64,000 bases of DNA from CAJMNU01 sp905214855 (GTDB lineage Bacteria > Bacillota > Clostridia > Lachnospirales > Lachnospiraceae). The notes under the pieces were generated by a model. That model had not been told where the DNA came from. It saw nothing but the letters and a program-made list of their open reading frames with translations, and made no database searches. The stretch spans positions 27,372 through 91,371 of the forward strand of contig CALADM010000005.1 in NCBI GenBank assembly GCA_937890595.1, in the 5' to 3' direction. Both the position numbers and the translations under genes were made by a program. Positions 44,926-54,192 of the stretch are shown here, piece by piece (position 1 is the stretch's first letter; every line of letters starts with the position of its first letter).

Positions 44926-44980
44926 AAAGACGGAAACTGTTGTATATCTAAAACTCCCCTTAGTTACAGTTTCCGTCTTT
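44926..44980 (+). terminator. Terminator of the small ORF
   Basis: AAAGACGGAAACTGT pairs perfectly with ACAGTTTCCGTCTTT and is followed by TTATTTTTG. No other plus-strand gene precedes it, which supports a real small transcript. Confidence 0.9.
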
Positions 44981-45054
44981 TTATTTTTGTCTTATTCTAT
45001 CTCTGCTGATATGATTTTACACCTTCTCAATGCCCTTCTTATCCAATCTGATCA

Positions 45055-45873
45055 TCACTCTTCATCCAGCACTACCATCGTTCCGCCCGGTATCTCTTTG
45101 ATCTTCTTGTCTACCTCGATCCAGATACTGCACGCATTTGGATTGTATACTCTATCTGCATCAATGGTATACTGCAGTCTCTTTGCCGCATGAACATAAT
45201 CTACGATCTGGATATTTGTTGCATACCAAATGTCGTCTTTGCCAGACATCATTTTACAAAATTCCTCGATCAAATCCCAATTGTTCTGATTTGTAAATTC
45301 ATAACTATGTCCCCAGACATACATCATATAAAGATACTGCGTCTTGTGAAGATCTAAGAAACGCTGACCATTCTCTAACAAGTTATGATTATGGTGACAG
45401 GTAGATTTCCAAGTAAGGAAATTTTCTGGCATTGCAAAATCATCTGTATTTCCCACTACACGGCTGTATTCAATCCCCATCTTAGGAAGCAATTCTACAA
45501 TTTCTTTGGAATAAGAACCATTTGGATAAGAAAGTCCTCTCACTGGATATCCCATCACTCGCTCCAGTTCTCTTCTATCTTCCAAAATCTGCAATGCCAC
45601 CTGTTCGATCGGACATCTTGCTATAGTTGGATGGAGTACCGTATGACAAGACACTTCATGACCTTTATACAATTCTTTCCATTCTGAAGACGGGATACGC
45701 TCTGGCTGGATCAAACCAGAATTCAGATGAAATGTTCCCTTGATCCCATAACGGTTCATGATCTCAATCAGCTTTCTATCCTCTAACTTTCCATCATCGT
45801 AACTCAGAGTCAATACTTTATGCTTTCCTCCCGGAAAACAGGTATAAATGTTTTTAAATTTTTTTTCTCCCAT
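45055..45873 (-). CDS. Polysaccharide deacetylase family protein
   Basis: 272 residues with a NodB-type fold: VLTLSYDDGKLEDRKLIE (metal/catalytic Asp-Asp), GTFHLNSG, HEVSCHTVLHPTI (His motif) and GLSYPNGSY. No signal peptide. A cytoplasmic deacetylase acting on imported or intracellular amino sugars is possible; substrate unknown. AAGGAAGGG lies before the ATG. Confidence 0.85.
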   Translation of the reverse strand: MGEKKFKNIYTCFPGGKHKVLTLSYDDGKLEDRKLIEIMNRYGIKGTFHLNSGLIQPERIPSSEWKELYKGHEVSCHTVLHPTIARCPIEQVALQILEDRRELERVMGYPVRGLSYPNGSYSKEIVELLPKMGIEYSRVVGNTDDFAMPENFLTWKSTCHHNHNLLENGQRFLDLHKTQYLYMMYVWGHSYEFTNQNNWDLIEEFCKMMSGKDDIWYATNIQIVDYVHAAKRLQYTIDADRVYNPNACSIWIEVDKKIKEIPGGTMVVLDEE

Positions 45874-46126
45874 TTTTATTCCCTTCCTTTATACTCATTC
45901 TCTGTCTGATCTGGCAAAATGTCTTCTGAAAAATAATAACACTCTGCCACATTTGGATTGTACTCTCTTCCTCCTTGCTTGTAAATCTTTTTTTCTGATT
46001 CTTATACAAGGAATTTAACTGGACTGGTTATATTATTGTTTTCTGGCTATTTTTATTCATACCAGTTTTTGTTATACTAAAAATAAGATCAAATCAAATA
46101 ATTGTATTCATGAAAGGATTTTAAAT

Positions 46127-46969
46127 ATGAAACGTATCATTACTCTTCAGGATATTTCCTGTGTTGGACGCTGTTCCATCACAGTTGCTTTACCTGTTAT
46201 CTCAGCAATGGGGGTAGAATGTGGGATTTTACCTACTGCTGTCCTCTCCACACACACTATGTTTCAAACATATACCTGTAAAGATCTTTCTGACCAAATT
46301 TCTCCTATTGCAGATGCATGGGAGAAAGAACATATCTCATTTGATGGTATCTACACAGGCTATCTCGCCTCAAAAGAACAGTGTGAACAAGTCTGTGAGT
46401 TTTTTGACCGTTTCTCCACACCGGATAATTTGATTTTGGCAGATCCAGCTATGGCTGACAATGGAAAATTGTATGCGGCATTTGATGAAACGTTTCCAAG
46501 TGCTATGGCAAAAGTCTGCGCCAAAGCAGACATCATTGTCCCCAACATTACGGAAGCCTGCCTTTTGACAAACACCCCCTACAAAACTTCCTATGATGCT
46601 TCCTATATCCGGGAATTGTTGGAGAAATTATTGGAACTTGGCTGTAAAACAGCCGTTTTAACCGGAGTCAGCCTTCAGGATGGACAGCTTGGTGCTGCTT
46701 ATCTGAATCAGCAGGGTGAATCTTTTTCCTATTTTACCAATCGTTGTGCTGCCAGCTACCATGGCACAGGAGATCTCTATTCTTCCACCCTGCTTGGAGG
46801 ACTGATGCGTGGACTCAGTCTCGGTGATTCCATCGCCCTTGCCGCGGACTTTGTTGTAGCTTGTATTGATGCAACTTCCGCCTCAAAATCTTCCAGTTGG
46901 TATGGAGTAGAATTTGAAATCCAAATTCCTCTTCTATGTAATATGTTAAAAGAAAAGTTGCAAAAATAA
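46127..46969 (+). CDS. Pyridoxal/pyridoxamine kinase-like protein
   Basis: 280-residue ribokinase-fold kinase: RIITLQDISCVGRCSITVALPVISAMG at the N-terminus (PdxK/PdxY pattern), LADPAMADNGKLY, VPNITEACLLTN and the catalytic CAASYHGTGDLYSS motif (GTGD) near residue 210. It should phosphorylate a B6 vitamer with ATP. It ends one base before the convergent AraC gene. Confidence 0.9.
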   Translation: MKRIITLQDISCVGRCSITVALPVISAMGVECGILPTAVLSTHTMFQTYTCKDLSDQISPIADAWEKEHISFDGIYTGYLASKEQCEQVCEFFDRFSTPDNLILADPAMADNGKLYAAFDETFPSAMAKVCAKADIIVPNITEACLLTNTPYKTSYDASYIRELLEKLLELGCKTAVLTGVSLQDGQLGAAYLNQQGESFSYFTNRCAASYHGTGDLYSSTLLGGLMRGLSLGDSIALAADFVVACIDATSASKSSSWYGVEFEIQIPLLCNMLKEKLQK

Positions 46970-47749
46970 TTACGCTCTATGTAATTTTCTTTCTTTTCTG
47001 TATTCGGCAGGTGTTTTCCCCGTTTTCCTATAAAAACACCTGCCAAATGCAGAGGAATCCTGATATCCACAGGAATATGCGATTTCCGTGATCTTATAAT
47101 CTGTATTGTCAAGCATGTCCTGTGCTGATTCCAGACGATATCTCTCTAAATACTGTTTGGGAGAAATCCCCGCCTGATTCTTAAAAATACGATATAAATA
47201 TGTTCTGTCAATTCCTACATAATCTGCCACTTCCTGAATCTGAATCCTATAACTGTAATTATTTCGGATAAAAGCTGCTGCCTTTTTATAGTAACTTTCC
47301 TCATCATCCCAAACCATAGACATCTCTCTCTGACAAAGCCCTGATATAATCAGATAAAAATATCCCAAAATCTGCTCTTTGTTTTCCCTCTTTTTCCCAA
47401 AAGCATCAATCAGCTTCTCAAATCTAACTTTAGATTCTTCACTCTCTTTAATCTCACAAAGCAAATCATCCTTTGAAAAATAATGTTCTACAATCCCTAT
47501 GGCATCTTCCCCATCAAAGGCAACCCATGCGTACTTCCATGGATCTTTCTCATCTGCCTGATAATATGTCACTTCTTCTGGCTGGATCAAAAATGCCTGC
47601 TTTGCCTGTACTTCATATACCCTATCCTTTGTCTTATAAACTCCTTTTCCCTGAAAGACAAAATGAACAAGATAGTGAGAGCGCACTGCCGGTCCAAAAA
47701 AATGCCCCTTTGCACAATCCTCTTTTCCACAATAATATACTTTTAACAT
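46970..47749 (-). CDS. AraC family transcriptional regulator
   Basis: 259 residues: N-terminal arabinose-binding-like cupin part (GPAVRSHYLVHFVFQGKGVYK and QPEEVTYYQADEKDPWKY) and a C-terminal AraC DNA-binding domain (IQEVADYVGIDRTYLYRIFKNQAGISPKQYL, ITEIAYSCGYQDSSAFGRCFYRKTGKTP). Divergent from the GH4 gene, so it is the likely alpha-galactoside-responsive activator of that gene (MsmR/RafR-like; inference). Confidence 0.92.
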   Translation of the reverse strand: MLKVYYCGKEDCAKGHFFGPAVRSHYLVHFVFQGKGVYKTKDRVYEVQAKQAFLIQPEEVTYYQADEKDPWKYAWVAFDGEDAIGIVEHYFSKDDLLCEIKESEESKVRFEKLIDAFGKKRENKEQILGYFYLIISGLCQREMSMVWDDEESYYKKAAAFIRNNYSYRIQIQEVADYVGIDRTYLYRIFKNQAGISPKQYLERYRLESAQDMLDNTDYKITEIAYSCGYQDSSAFGRCFYRKTGKTPAEYRKERKLHRA

Positions 47750-47901
47750 CCCACTTTTTCCCTCTATCCTTGATACTTCTCTTTATACAACAAATCATCT
47801 ATTTTTTTTGAAACAATCTTGCTATCTCATCCATTCCTTTTATAGTATACTTTTTATAATCAAAAAACAAGAAAAACATACAAAACAGGAGGTTTTTCAA
47901 T

Positions 47902-49221
47902 ATGGTAAAAATTACATTTATGGGAGCTGGAAGTACTGTATTTGCAAGAAATGTTCTGGGTGACTGCATGTGTACTCCTTCTCTTTGTGACGCTGAGATC
48001 GCTTTATATGATATTGATGGACAGCGTTTGGAAGATTCTTATATTATCTTATCTGCAATCAACAAAAACGTGAATCAGGGACGTGCTAAGATCCATACCT
48101 ACCTTGGCGTAGAAAACAGAAAAGCAGCACTGAAAGATGCAACCTTTGTAGTCAATGCAATTCAAGTGGGCGGTTACGATCCATGTACCATCTTGGACTT
48201 TGAAATCCCTAAAAAATATGGTCTGCGTCAGACAATTGCTGACACTATGGGAATTGGCGGTATTATGAGAGCACTGCGCACCATTCCTGTTCTGGAAGAC
48301 TTTGCAAGAGATATGGAGGAAGTGTGTCCAAATGCTTATTTCTTAAATTATACGAATCCGATGGCAATGTTGACTGGATATATGCAGCGTTTTACAAAGA
48401 TCAAAACCATTGGTCTGTGTCACAGCGTACAGGTCTGCTCAGAGACACTCTTAAAAGAGCTTAATATGGAAGACAAATTAGAGGGAAGGACTGAACTGAT
48501 CGCTGGAATCAACCACATGGGATGGCTTTTAAAAATTCATGATAAAGATGGTAACGATTTATATCCAGAAATCCGCAAACGTGCCTTAGAAAAAAATATC
48601 AATGAAAAACACAAAGATATGGTACGTTTTGAATACATCCACCGTTTTGGTTACTATTGTACGGAATCCAGTGAACATAATGCAGAATACAATCCTTTCT
48701 TTATCAAAAGCAAATATCCTGAGTTGATCGACGCATTCCAGATACCTCTGGATGAATACCCACGCCGTTGTGTAAATCAGATTGAGAGATGGGAAAAAGA
48801 AAAAAATGAAATCCTTCAGGACGGGGCTGCCACACACTCCCGTTCAAAAGAGTATGCTTCCTATATCATGGAGGCAATTGTTACCAACACTCCATATAAA
48901 ATCGGAGGCAATGTACTCAATCATGGACTGATCGACAATCTTCCATCGGATGCCTGCGTTGAAGTTCCATGCCTTGTAGATGGCAGTGGCATCACACCAT
49001 GTCATGTTGGTCCTCTTCCTCTTGCACTTGCCGCAATGAATTCCAGCAATATCTACTCCCAGCTTCTCACCATAGAGGCAGCAAGAACAAAAGACAGATC
49101 CCTGATCTATCAGGCAGCTATGATGGAGCCACATACAGCCGCAGAATTGAGCGTTGATGATATTGTTGCAATGTGTGACGAACTCATTGCAGCTCATGGC
49201 GAATATATGAAAGGATATTAA
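47902..49221 (+). CDS. melA: Alpha-galactosidase, GH4 family
   Basis: NAD+- and Mn2+-dependent glycosidase of 439 residues. ITFMGAGSTVFARN (Rossmann nucleotide loop, residues 4-17), NYTNPMAML (149-157), GLCHSVQ with metal-ligand Cys173, and AGINHMGW near 205. These features match MelA-type alpha-galactosidases; activity on related hexosides is possible. AGGAGG precedes the ATG; a TTGCTA-16-TATAGT promoter lies upstream near 47820-47847. Releases galactose that GalK (6.6 kb) could phosphorylate. Confidence 0.93.
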   Translation: MVKITFMGAGSTVFARNVLGDCMCTPSLCDAEIALYDIDGQRLEDSYIILSAINKNVNQGRAKIHTYLGVENRKAALKDATFVVNAIQVGGYDPCTILDFEIPKKYGLRQTIADTMGIGGIMRALRTIPVLEDFARDMEEVCPNAYFLNYTNPMAMLTGYMQRFTKIKTIGLCHSVQVCSETLLKELNMEDKLEGRTELIAGINHMGWLLKIHDKDGNDLYPEIRKRALEKNINEKHKDMVRFEYIHRFGYYCTESSEHNAEYNPFFIKSKYPELIDAFQIPLDEYPRRCVNQIERWEKEKNEILQDGAATHSRSKEYASYIMEAIVTNTPYKIGGNVLNHGLIDNLPSDACVEVPCLVDGSGITPCHVGPLPLALAAMNSSNIYSQLLTIEAARTKDRSLIYQAAMMEPHTAAELSVDDIVAMCDELIAAHGEYMKGY

Positions 49222-49236
49222 AAACTCTTTATGATT

Positions 49237-49274
49237 AAAAATCCGCACTTCTTTTAAAGGAAATGCGGATTTTT
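49237..49274 (+). terminator. Terminator of melA
   Basis: AAAAATCCGCA and TGCGGATTTTT arms with a 16-base loop. Confidence 0.9.
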
Positions 49275-49380
49275 TCTCTATTCCATAGTTGTAAAGCATT
49301 CTTTTTCGTGTTAATATCAATCTTAAACAGAATTCTATCATACAAAACAAAAGACACTTTACAAGAAAGGAAGTCTCTTT

Positions 49381-49743
49381 ATGCACAATCATTCACTGCC
49401 CCACCAGCATGGACAGGAAATAGAAAAAATTTGTGATCACATGCCCCAACTACAAGATTTTCAGGTTGTATCTGATATTTTCAAACAAATGGGAGACAGC
49501 AGCCGTGTCCGTATCTTCTGGATTCTCTGTCATTGTGAAGAATGTGTGATCAACCTCTCGGCAATGATGGAGATGAGCAGCCCTGCTGTTTCCCATCATT
49601 TAAAACAACTAAAATCCAGTGGACTGATCATTAGCCGACGTGAGGGCAAAGAGGTATATTATAAAGCATCCAGAACCCGTCAGGCAGAACTTTTGCATCA
49701 CATGATCGAAATGTTAGTCGAAATTTCCTGTCCCAACGCATAA
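49381..49743 (+). CDS. ArsR/SmtB family metal-sensing repressor
   Basis: 120 residues. A His-rich N-terminus (HNHSLPHQHGQ) precedes a winged helix with KQMGDSSRVRIFWIL, CHCEECVINLSAMMEMSSPAVSHHLKQLKSSGLI and REGKEVYY. The Cys cluster CHCEECV occupies the alpha3 metal-site position (ELCVCDL in CadC/ArsR) and with the His tail suggests Zn, Cd, Ni or Co sensing; a C-terminal DxHxxxH-like alpha5 motif is only partial (LLHHMIEM). No metal transporter is adjacent. Its end overlaps the convergent recD2 by 30 bases. Confidence 0.88.
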   Translation: MHNHSLPHQHGQEIEKICDHMPQLQDFQVVSDIFKQMGDSSRVRIFWILCHCEECVINLSAMMEMSSPAVSHHLKQLKSSGLIISRREGKEVYYKASRTRQAELLHHMIEMLVEISCPNA

Positions 49744-51915
49744 ATCCGACTCAGAAAGGCGCTCGGCAAGCATGGTGTTACGTTTTGTAACTGTAACGTG
49801 ACGCACAGAATATGCCAGCGCTTTTTTACTTCCCACTATCACAAGAATTTTTTTAGCACGTGTGATCCCTGTGTAGATCAGGTTTCTCTGGAGCATAACA
49901 AAATGGCTCATCAAGACAGGCATAACAACGATCGGGTATTCTGACCCTTGTGCCTTATGGATAGTCGTTGCATATGCATGTGTCAATTCATCCAATTCTG
50001 TGACATCATATTCTGTAAGTTTTTCATCCTCAAAACGCACCCAAAGCGTTCTGTCTTCCAGACTGACCCGTTCCACTACGCCAATATCTCCGTTAAACAC
50101 TTCTTTGTCATAATTATTTTTGATCTGCATGACCTTATCTCTCTGCCGAAAAATGACTCCGCTGCGCCTAAGCCCCTCTCCATCCGGATTGAGTGTCTCT
50201 TGGAGCATCCGATTCAGATTTGCCGCCCCTGCCTCTCCCCGCTGCATCGGTGTAAGCACCTGAATCTGTTCTGGTGTTATTTTATAATGTCTGGGAAGTT
50301 TTCTTTTTACCAGTTCCAAAATCTCTGCTGCCGCCTCCTGTGGGTCATCCTTCTCTACAAAGAAAAAATCGGTCTGTTTTCCATTAGAAAGATCTGGCAT
50401 CTTTCCCACATTGATCCTGTGTGCATTTTGTATGATTCTGCTCTCCTGTGCCTGCCTGAAAATCCGTGTCAGTCGAACAACCGGAAAAATACCGGATTCT
50501 ATCATATCACGCAGTACGTTTCCTGCTCCGACCGAAGGAAGCTGGTCAATATCTCCAACAAGGATCAGACGCATAGCGGGCTGAACTGCTCTTAGCAGTG
50601 CATTCATCAACACAATATCGATCATTGAACACTCATCGATCACAAGAACATCACCTTCCAAGGGATTCTCCTCATTCTTCTGATAGCCCTGTGGCGGTTG
50701 ATATTCCAAAAGCCTGTGGATCGTCTTTGCCTCCATTCCTGTCGCCTCTGTCATTCTTTTTGCTGCTCTGCCGGTCGGTGCAGCAAGCAGCACCTTCAAT
50801 CCATAAGCCCAAAAAGCTGTGATCACCCCTTTTGTCGTGGTGGTTTTTCCTGTTCCGGGACCTCCTGTTAAGATCATGATTTTTGCCATCGCAGCCTGAC
50901 GGATCGCCTCAGCCTGTACCTCATCGTATGTCACTCCCAGAATTTTTTCAATATGGGAGACATCTACAGATAACTTTTCATTCTGACTCTCCAGCCTTGC
51001 TTTTGACAATTTGACCCACAGGAAATCCTCTCCTGATGTTCTTCTAATCCGTTTTAGCTTATTGGCTGTCCCAGTTTCAGCATAATAAAAGGCTGGAAGA
51101 TAGATTGCATCTTTGTTTTGTATCAGATCTTCACAGTGTAGCATTTCATCCATTGTCATCACCAGATATTCTTCTTTTGCCTCTAACAATTCTGCTGCTT
51201 TCTCGATCAACTGTTCTTTTTCAGCAAATACATGTCCATCTTCTGCCAGCGTACTCAATGTATATAAGATCCCGCTCCTCAATCTGACAAAAGATTCTTT
51301 TTCAAATCCCAATTTTTTTGCAATCTGATCGGCTGTCTTAAATCCAATCCCCCAGATATCATCTGCAAGACGGAAAGGATTTTCTTTCACAACAGAAATA
51401 CTTTGATTTCCATATTGTTTATAAATCTTTGCTGCAAAAGAAGTGCTGACTCCATGTTCCTGCAAAAAAATCATTACATTTTTAATCTCTTTTTGCCGAT
51501 TCCAGCTTTCCTCGATCTTATCCACACGTTTCTTCCCAATACCCGGAACTTCCAAAAGACGCTTGATATCTGTCTCCATCACATCCAGTGTCTCCTGACC
51601 GAATTGCTGTACAATGCGATTTGCAAATCTAGGACCTACTCCCTTGATCAGGCCAGACCCAAGATATTTTTCTATTCCATAAATAGTGGCAGGCATGGTC
51701 TCCTCCCAACGCTCTGCCATAAATTGTTTTCCATACTTAGGATCGACTTTCCAGTTTCCTTCTACCAAAAGAACAGATCCCACTACAGCATCCAACAAAT
51801 TTCCAACCAAAGGTATCAATTCCTGATATCCGCTCACAGCTACTTTTAATACAGAATATCCATTTTCCGGATTTTGATATGTAATACGCTCCACTACACA
51901 GCGAATTTTTAACAT
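49714..51915 (-). CDS. recD2: ATP-dependent DNA helicase RecD2
   Basis: 5'-3' SF1B helicase of 733 residues involved in mismatch/replication-linked repair. An N-terminal OB/HhH region (LEVPGIGKKRVDKIEESW and GIGFKTADQIAKKLGF) distinguishes RecD2 from RecD. Walker A GGPGTGKTTTT near residue 350, VIDECSMID (Walker B), LVGDIDQLPSVGAG and the C-terminal HAYATTIHKAQGSEYPIVV motif are all present. AGGAGG lies 4 bases before the ATG. Confidence 0.95.
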   Translation of the reverse strand: MLKIRCVVERITYQNPENGYSVLKVAVSGYQELIPLVGNLLDAVVGSVLLVEGNWKVDPKYGKQFMAERWEETMPATIYGIEKYLGSGLIKGVGPRFANRIVQQFGQETLDVMETDIKRLLEVPGIGKKRVDKIEESWNRQKEIKNVMIFLQEHGVSTSFAAKIYKQYGNQSISVVKENPFRLADDIWGIGFKTADQIAKKLGFEKESFVRLRSGILYTLSTLAEDGHVFAEKEQLIEKAAELLEAKEEYLVMTMDEMLHCEDLIQNKDAIYLPAFYYAETGTANKLKRIRRTSGEDFLWVKLSKARLESQNEKLSVDVSHIEKILGVTYDEVQAEAIRQAAMAKIMILTGGPGTGKTTTTKGVITAFWAYGLKVLLAAPTGRAAKRMTEATGMEAKTIHRLLEYQPPQGYQKNEENPLEGDVLVIDECSMIDIVLMNALLRAVQPAMRLILVGDIDQLPSVGAGNVLRDMIESGIFPVVRLTRIFRQAQESRIIQNAHRINVGKMPDLSNGKQTDFFFVEKDDPQEAAAEILELVKRKLPRHYKITPEQIQVLTPMQRGEAGAANLNRMLQETLNPDGEGLRRSGVIFRQRDKVMQIKNNYDKEVFNGDIGVVERVSLEDRTLWVRFEDEKLTEYDVTELDELTHAYATTIHKAQGSEYPIVVMPVLMSHFVMLQRNLIYTGITRAKKILVIVGSKKALAYSVRHVTVTKRNTMLAERLSESDLCVGTGNFD

Positions 51916-52051
51916 AACTCCTCCTTCCCCTTTTCACTGTCTTGTTTGATCCTCATATTAATCTGCCCAATTGCCATAAACCTTGTCTTCTTTATCAATA
52001 CCTTGACTTTATCTGCTTTTTATCTGCATTTTATCTGTACTATATATCATC

Positions 52052-52097
52052 GACGCTCTCCACAGCTAAAGCAGAAGATTTTATGACACATTGGATA
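52052..52097. repeat. Short repeat, copy 1 (related copy at 54132-54176)
   Basis: On the minus strand TTATCCAATGTGTCATA, then TTCTGCTTTAGCTGTGGAGA, then GCGTC. It overlaps the 3' end and stop codon of the MFS gene. It is related over about 45 bases to 54132-54176, and the two copies flank the MFS and DUF134 genes in direct orientation. Confidence 0.55.
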
Positions 52098-53274
52098 ATT
52101 TTCGCAGAAGTTGTCTGTGCATCACATACATAAGAATGAGGATTCCCAATAAATATACTGGAAATATTCCAACACTGATCCGCTTTGCGATCATTCCAAA
52201 CAAAGGCGGCATCAAAAGATTGCCAAGATAAGCACTTGCCATTTGTACACCAACCAGTGCCTGTGAATTCTCTGCTCCAAAATTAGAAGGTGTGGAATGA
52301 ATGATACATGGATAGATCGGAGCACATCCAAGTCCCACAATGATCAATCCTGCAAGTGCGATTTTTGACCCAAATGGAAGAAACATACAGATCAAACCTG
52401 TCAAAATCAATGCCTGTCCCAGACGTATCATCTGATTATCCTGAAGTTTTATTGTAAGAAACCCGCTTATCGCACGTCCCACAGTAATCCCTACATAAAA
52501 AAGACTCCCATATCCTGCCGCAGTTCCGACATCTATCCCATATTTTAACACAAGATAGCTGCTCGCCCAAAGCCCGCTTGTCTGCTCCAATGCACAATAA
52601 CAAAAAAACATCAAAAGTACTTGTTTTGCACCAGAGATATGGATCACTTCTGATAATGAAAGTACTTGTTCTGATTCTTTCCTCTTCCCCTGTTCTTTAC
52701 TTGTCACATCATCACAATATGATATTGACTGTTGTTTCCACAACGGAAGCGTAAGCATCAAAATTGCTGTCAGTATGATCTGTATATAAGAAATCCACCT
52801 ATATCCACTATGCCAGCTCTGTCCACGACTCAACACATAGCTCATGATATATGGTCCTACACTAGCTCCAACCCCCCACATACAATGCAGCCAACTCATA
52901 TGGCGGCTTTTATAGTGCAATGCTACATAGTTATTAAGTGATGCATCTACACTTCCTGCTCCTAAACCATACGGGATTGCCCAGACTATCAGCATCCAGT
53001 AGGAATGACTCATTGAAAATCCCCACAATGCCACTGCTGTTGTGAGGACACTGAACGCAGTCACTTTTCCTGTTCCAAATTTTTTTGTCAAACGATCACT
53101 CTGTAAACTGGAAATAATTGTCCCTGCTGCTATAATCATAAATATCACACCTGCATAGTCTACAGGAACCTGAAACTCTGGGTAAATACTTGGCCATGCA
53201 GAACCAAGAAGAGAATCTGGCAGCCCCAAGCTAATAAATGATAAGTAAATTACTGCCAATAATAAATGAAACAT
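52081..53274 (-). CDS. MFS transporter, fucose-permease-like
   Basis: About 397 residues with 12 membrane helices; LGLPDSLLGSAWPSIYPEF at the N-terminus and GLGAGSVDASLNNYVALHYKSRHMSWLHCMWGVGASVGP in helix 4-5 are characteristic of the FucP/sugar-proton branch of MFS. Start ATG 53274 (GGAGG 8 bases upstream). Located 47 bases downstream of the DUF134-NifX gene. Substrate unknown, though sugars are likely from family. Confidence 0.88.
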   Translation of the reverse strand: MFHLLLAVIYLSFISLGLPDSLLGSAWPSIYPEFQVPVDYAGVIFMIIAAGTIISSLQSDRLTKKFGTGKVTAFSVLTTAVALWGFSMSHSYWMLIVWAIPYGLGAGSVDASLNNYVALHYKSRHMSWLHCMWGVGASVGPYIMSYVLSRGQSWHSGYRWISYIQIILTAILMLTLPLWKQQSISYCDDVTSKEQGKRKESEQVLSLSEVIHISGAKQVLLMFFCYCALEQTSGLWASSYLVLKYGIDVGTAAGYGSLFYVGITVGRAISGFLTIKLQDNQMIRLGQALILTGLICMFLPFGSKIALAGLIIVGLGCAPIYPCIIHSTPSNFGAENSQALVGVQMASAYLGNLLMPPLFGMIAKRISVGIFPVYLLGILILMYVMHRQLLRKLSNVS

Positions 53275-53320
53275 CACAATATCCTCCATGTATCTCTTTT
53301 CATTAAAAATCTAACTAATC

Positions 53321-54094
53321 CTATCTCTGCTCATGATAACTGCACAGTACGTTTGGATTATATTCTAATGCGCCAGCAAGCAACTGTTTTACTGCCTGAT
53401 CTGCCTTTCCCTGAACCCCGCCATATAAACGGATTCCCATCTCTGCCAGTGCATTTTGTGCCCCTCTTCCAATTCCGCCACAGATCAAGACATCCACTTC
53501 TTGTTGCTTTAAAAAAACGGCAAGTGTTCCATGTGCGTAACCCTCTGTTTCTATTGTCCATGTTTCTGTTATACTTCCTGTATCCACACAATAGATTTTA
53601 AAACATTCTGTCTGACCAAAATGCTGAAAGATTTCTCCATTCTCATATGTCACTGCAATCTTTATCCGACCATCTCTATCTTTAACACTATTCTCGTATA
53701 TATCCAGCCTTTTTCCACACCCACATCCAGTCCGATACTGCTCACAGAAACAGACATCTCCTCCTGCGATCTCTAAAATCTGTCCTTCAACCATACTTTT
53801 TGCGATCTTATGTCTTGCACAAGCATAAATACTCTGCACTGTTGTCCGTGCAACTCCCATCTGCTTTGCACATTCTTCCTGATTCAAACCTTCCAGATCG
53901 ATCAGACGAATCACCTCATACTCATCCACTGTCATAACAATGTGTTTCTGCATTTGTTTTTCTTCTAATCCCGTTTCTTCTGTCATCTGTTCATCTGTTT
54001 TTTCCTGTGTGTTTTCTCGCTGTTTATTTACAGGACCAAAAACAGTATATTTCGGTCTTTGACATACTTGTCTATACTTTTTAGGTCTTGGCAT
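53321..54094 (-). CDS. DUF134 helix-turn-helix protein fused to a NifX/NifB-like domain
   Basis: 257 residues from ATG 54094 (GGAGGAAG upstream; earlier frame codons belong to the repeat). Residues 1-105 are a DUF134 sigma-like DNA-binding domain (MPRPKKYRQVCQRP, GLNQEECAKQMGVARTTVQSIY), then a Cys-rich stretch (CFCEQYRTGCGCG) and a C-terminal dinitrogenase iron-molybdenum cofactor-type domain (about 140-250: IKIAVTYENGEIFQHFG... GGIGRGAQNALAEMGI). Probably a metal- or cofactor-responsive regulator; target unknown. Confidence 0.85.
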   Translation of the reverse strand: MPRPKKYRQVCQRPKYTVFGPVNKQRENTQEKTDEQMTEETGLEEKQMQKHIVMTVDEYEVIRLIDLEGLNQEECAKQMGVARTTVQSIYACARHKIAKSMVEGQILEIAGGDVCFCEQYRTGCGCGKRLDIYENSVKDRDGRIKIAVTYENGEIFQHFGQTECFKIYCVDTGSITETWTIETEGYAHGTLAVFLKQQEVDVLICGGIGRGAQNALAEMGIRLYGGVQGKADQAVKQLLAGALEYNPNVLCSYHEQR

Positions 54095-54131
54095 TTTTCT
54101 TCCTCCATCCTGTCTCAAAATACAGTCTTTT

Positions 54132-54176
54132 GACACCCCCCACAGCCAAAGCAGGAAGGTACGACACATCGAATAA
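54132..54176. repeat. Short repeat, copy 2 (related copy at 52052-52097)
   Basis: On the minus strand TTATTCGATGTGTCGTAC, then TTCCTGCTTTGGCTGTGGGG, then GGTGTC, just upstream of the DUF134 gene. A frame of MFS type (LFDVS vs LSNVS) is faintly visible, so it may be the relic of a second MFS 3' end. Confidence 0.55.
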
Positions 54177-54192
54177 GTCATTATTTCTATAC

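Noticed and set aside
52081..54176. Selenocysteine or Cys-rich mini-protein (CFGCGGC) in the repeat at 54132
   Set aside because: The frame has no start codon and the related copy encodes a different sequence in the same frame.
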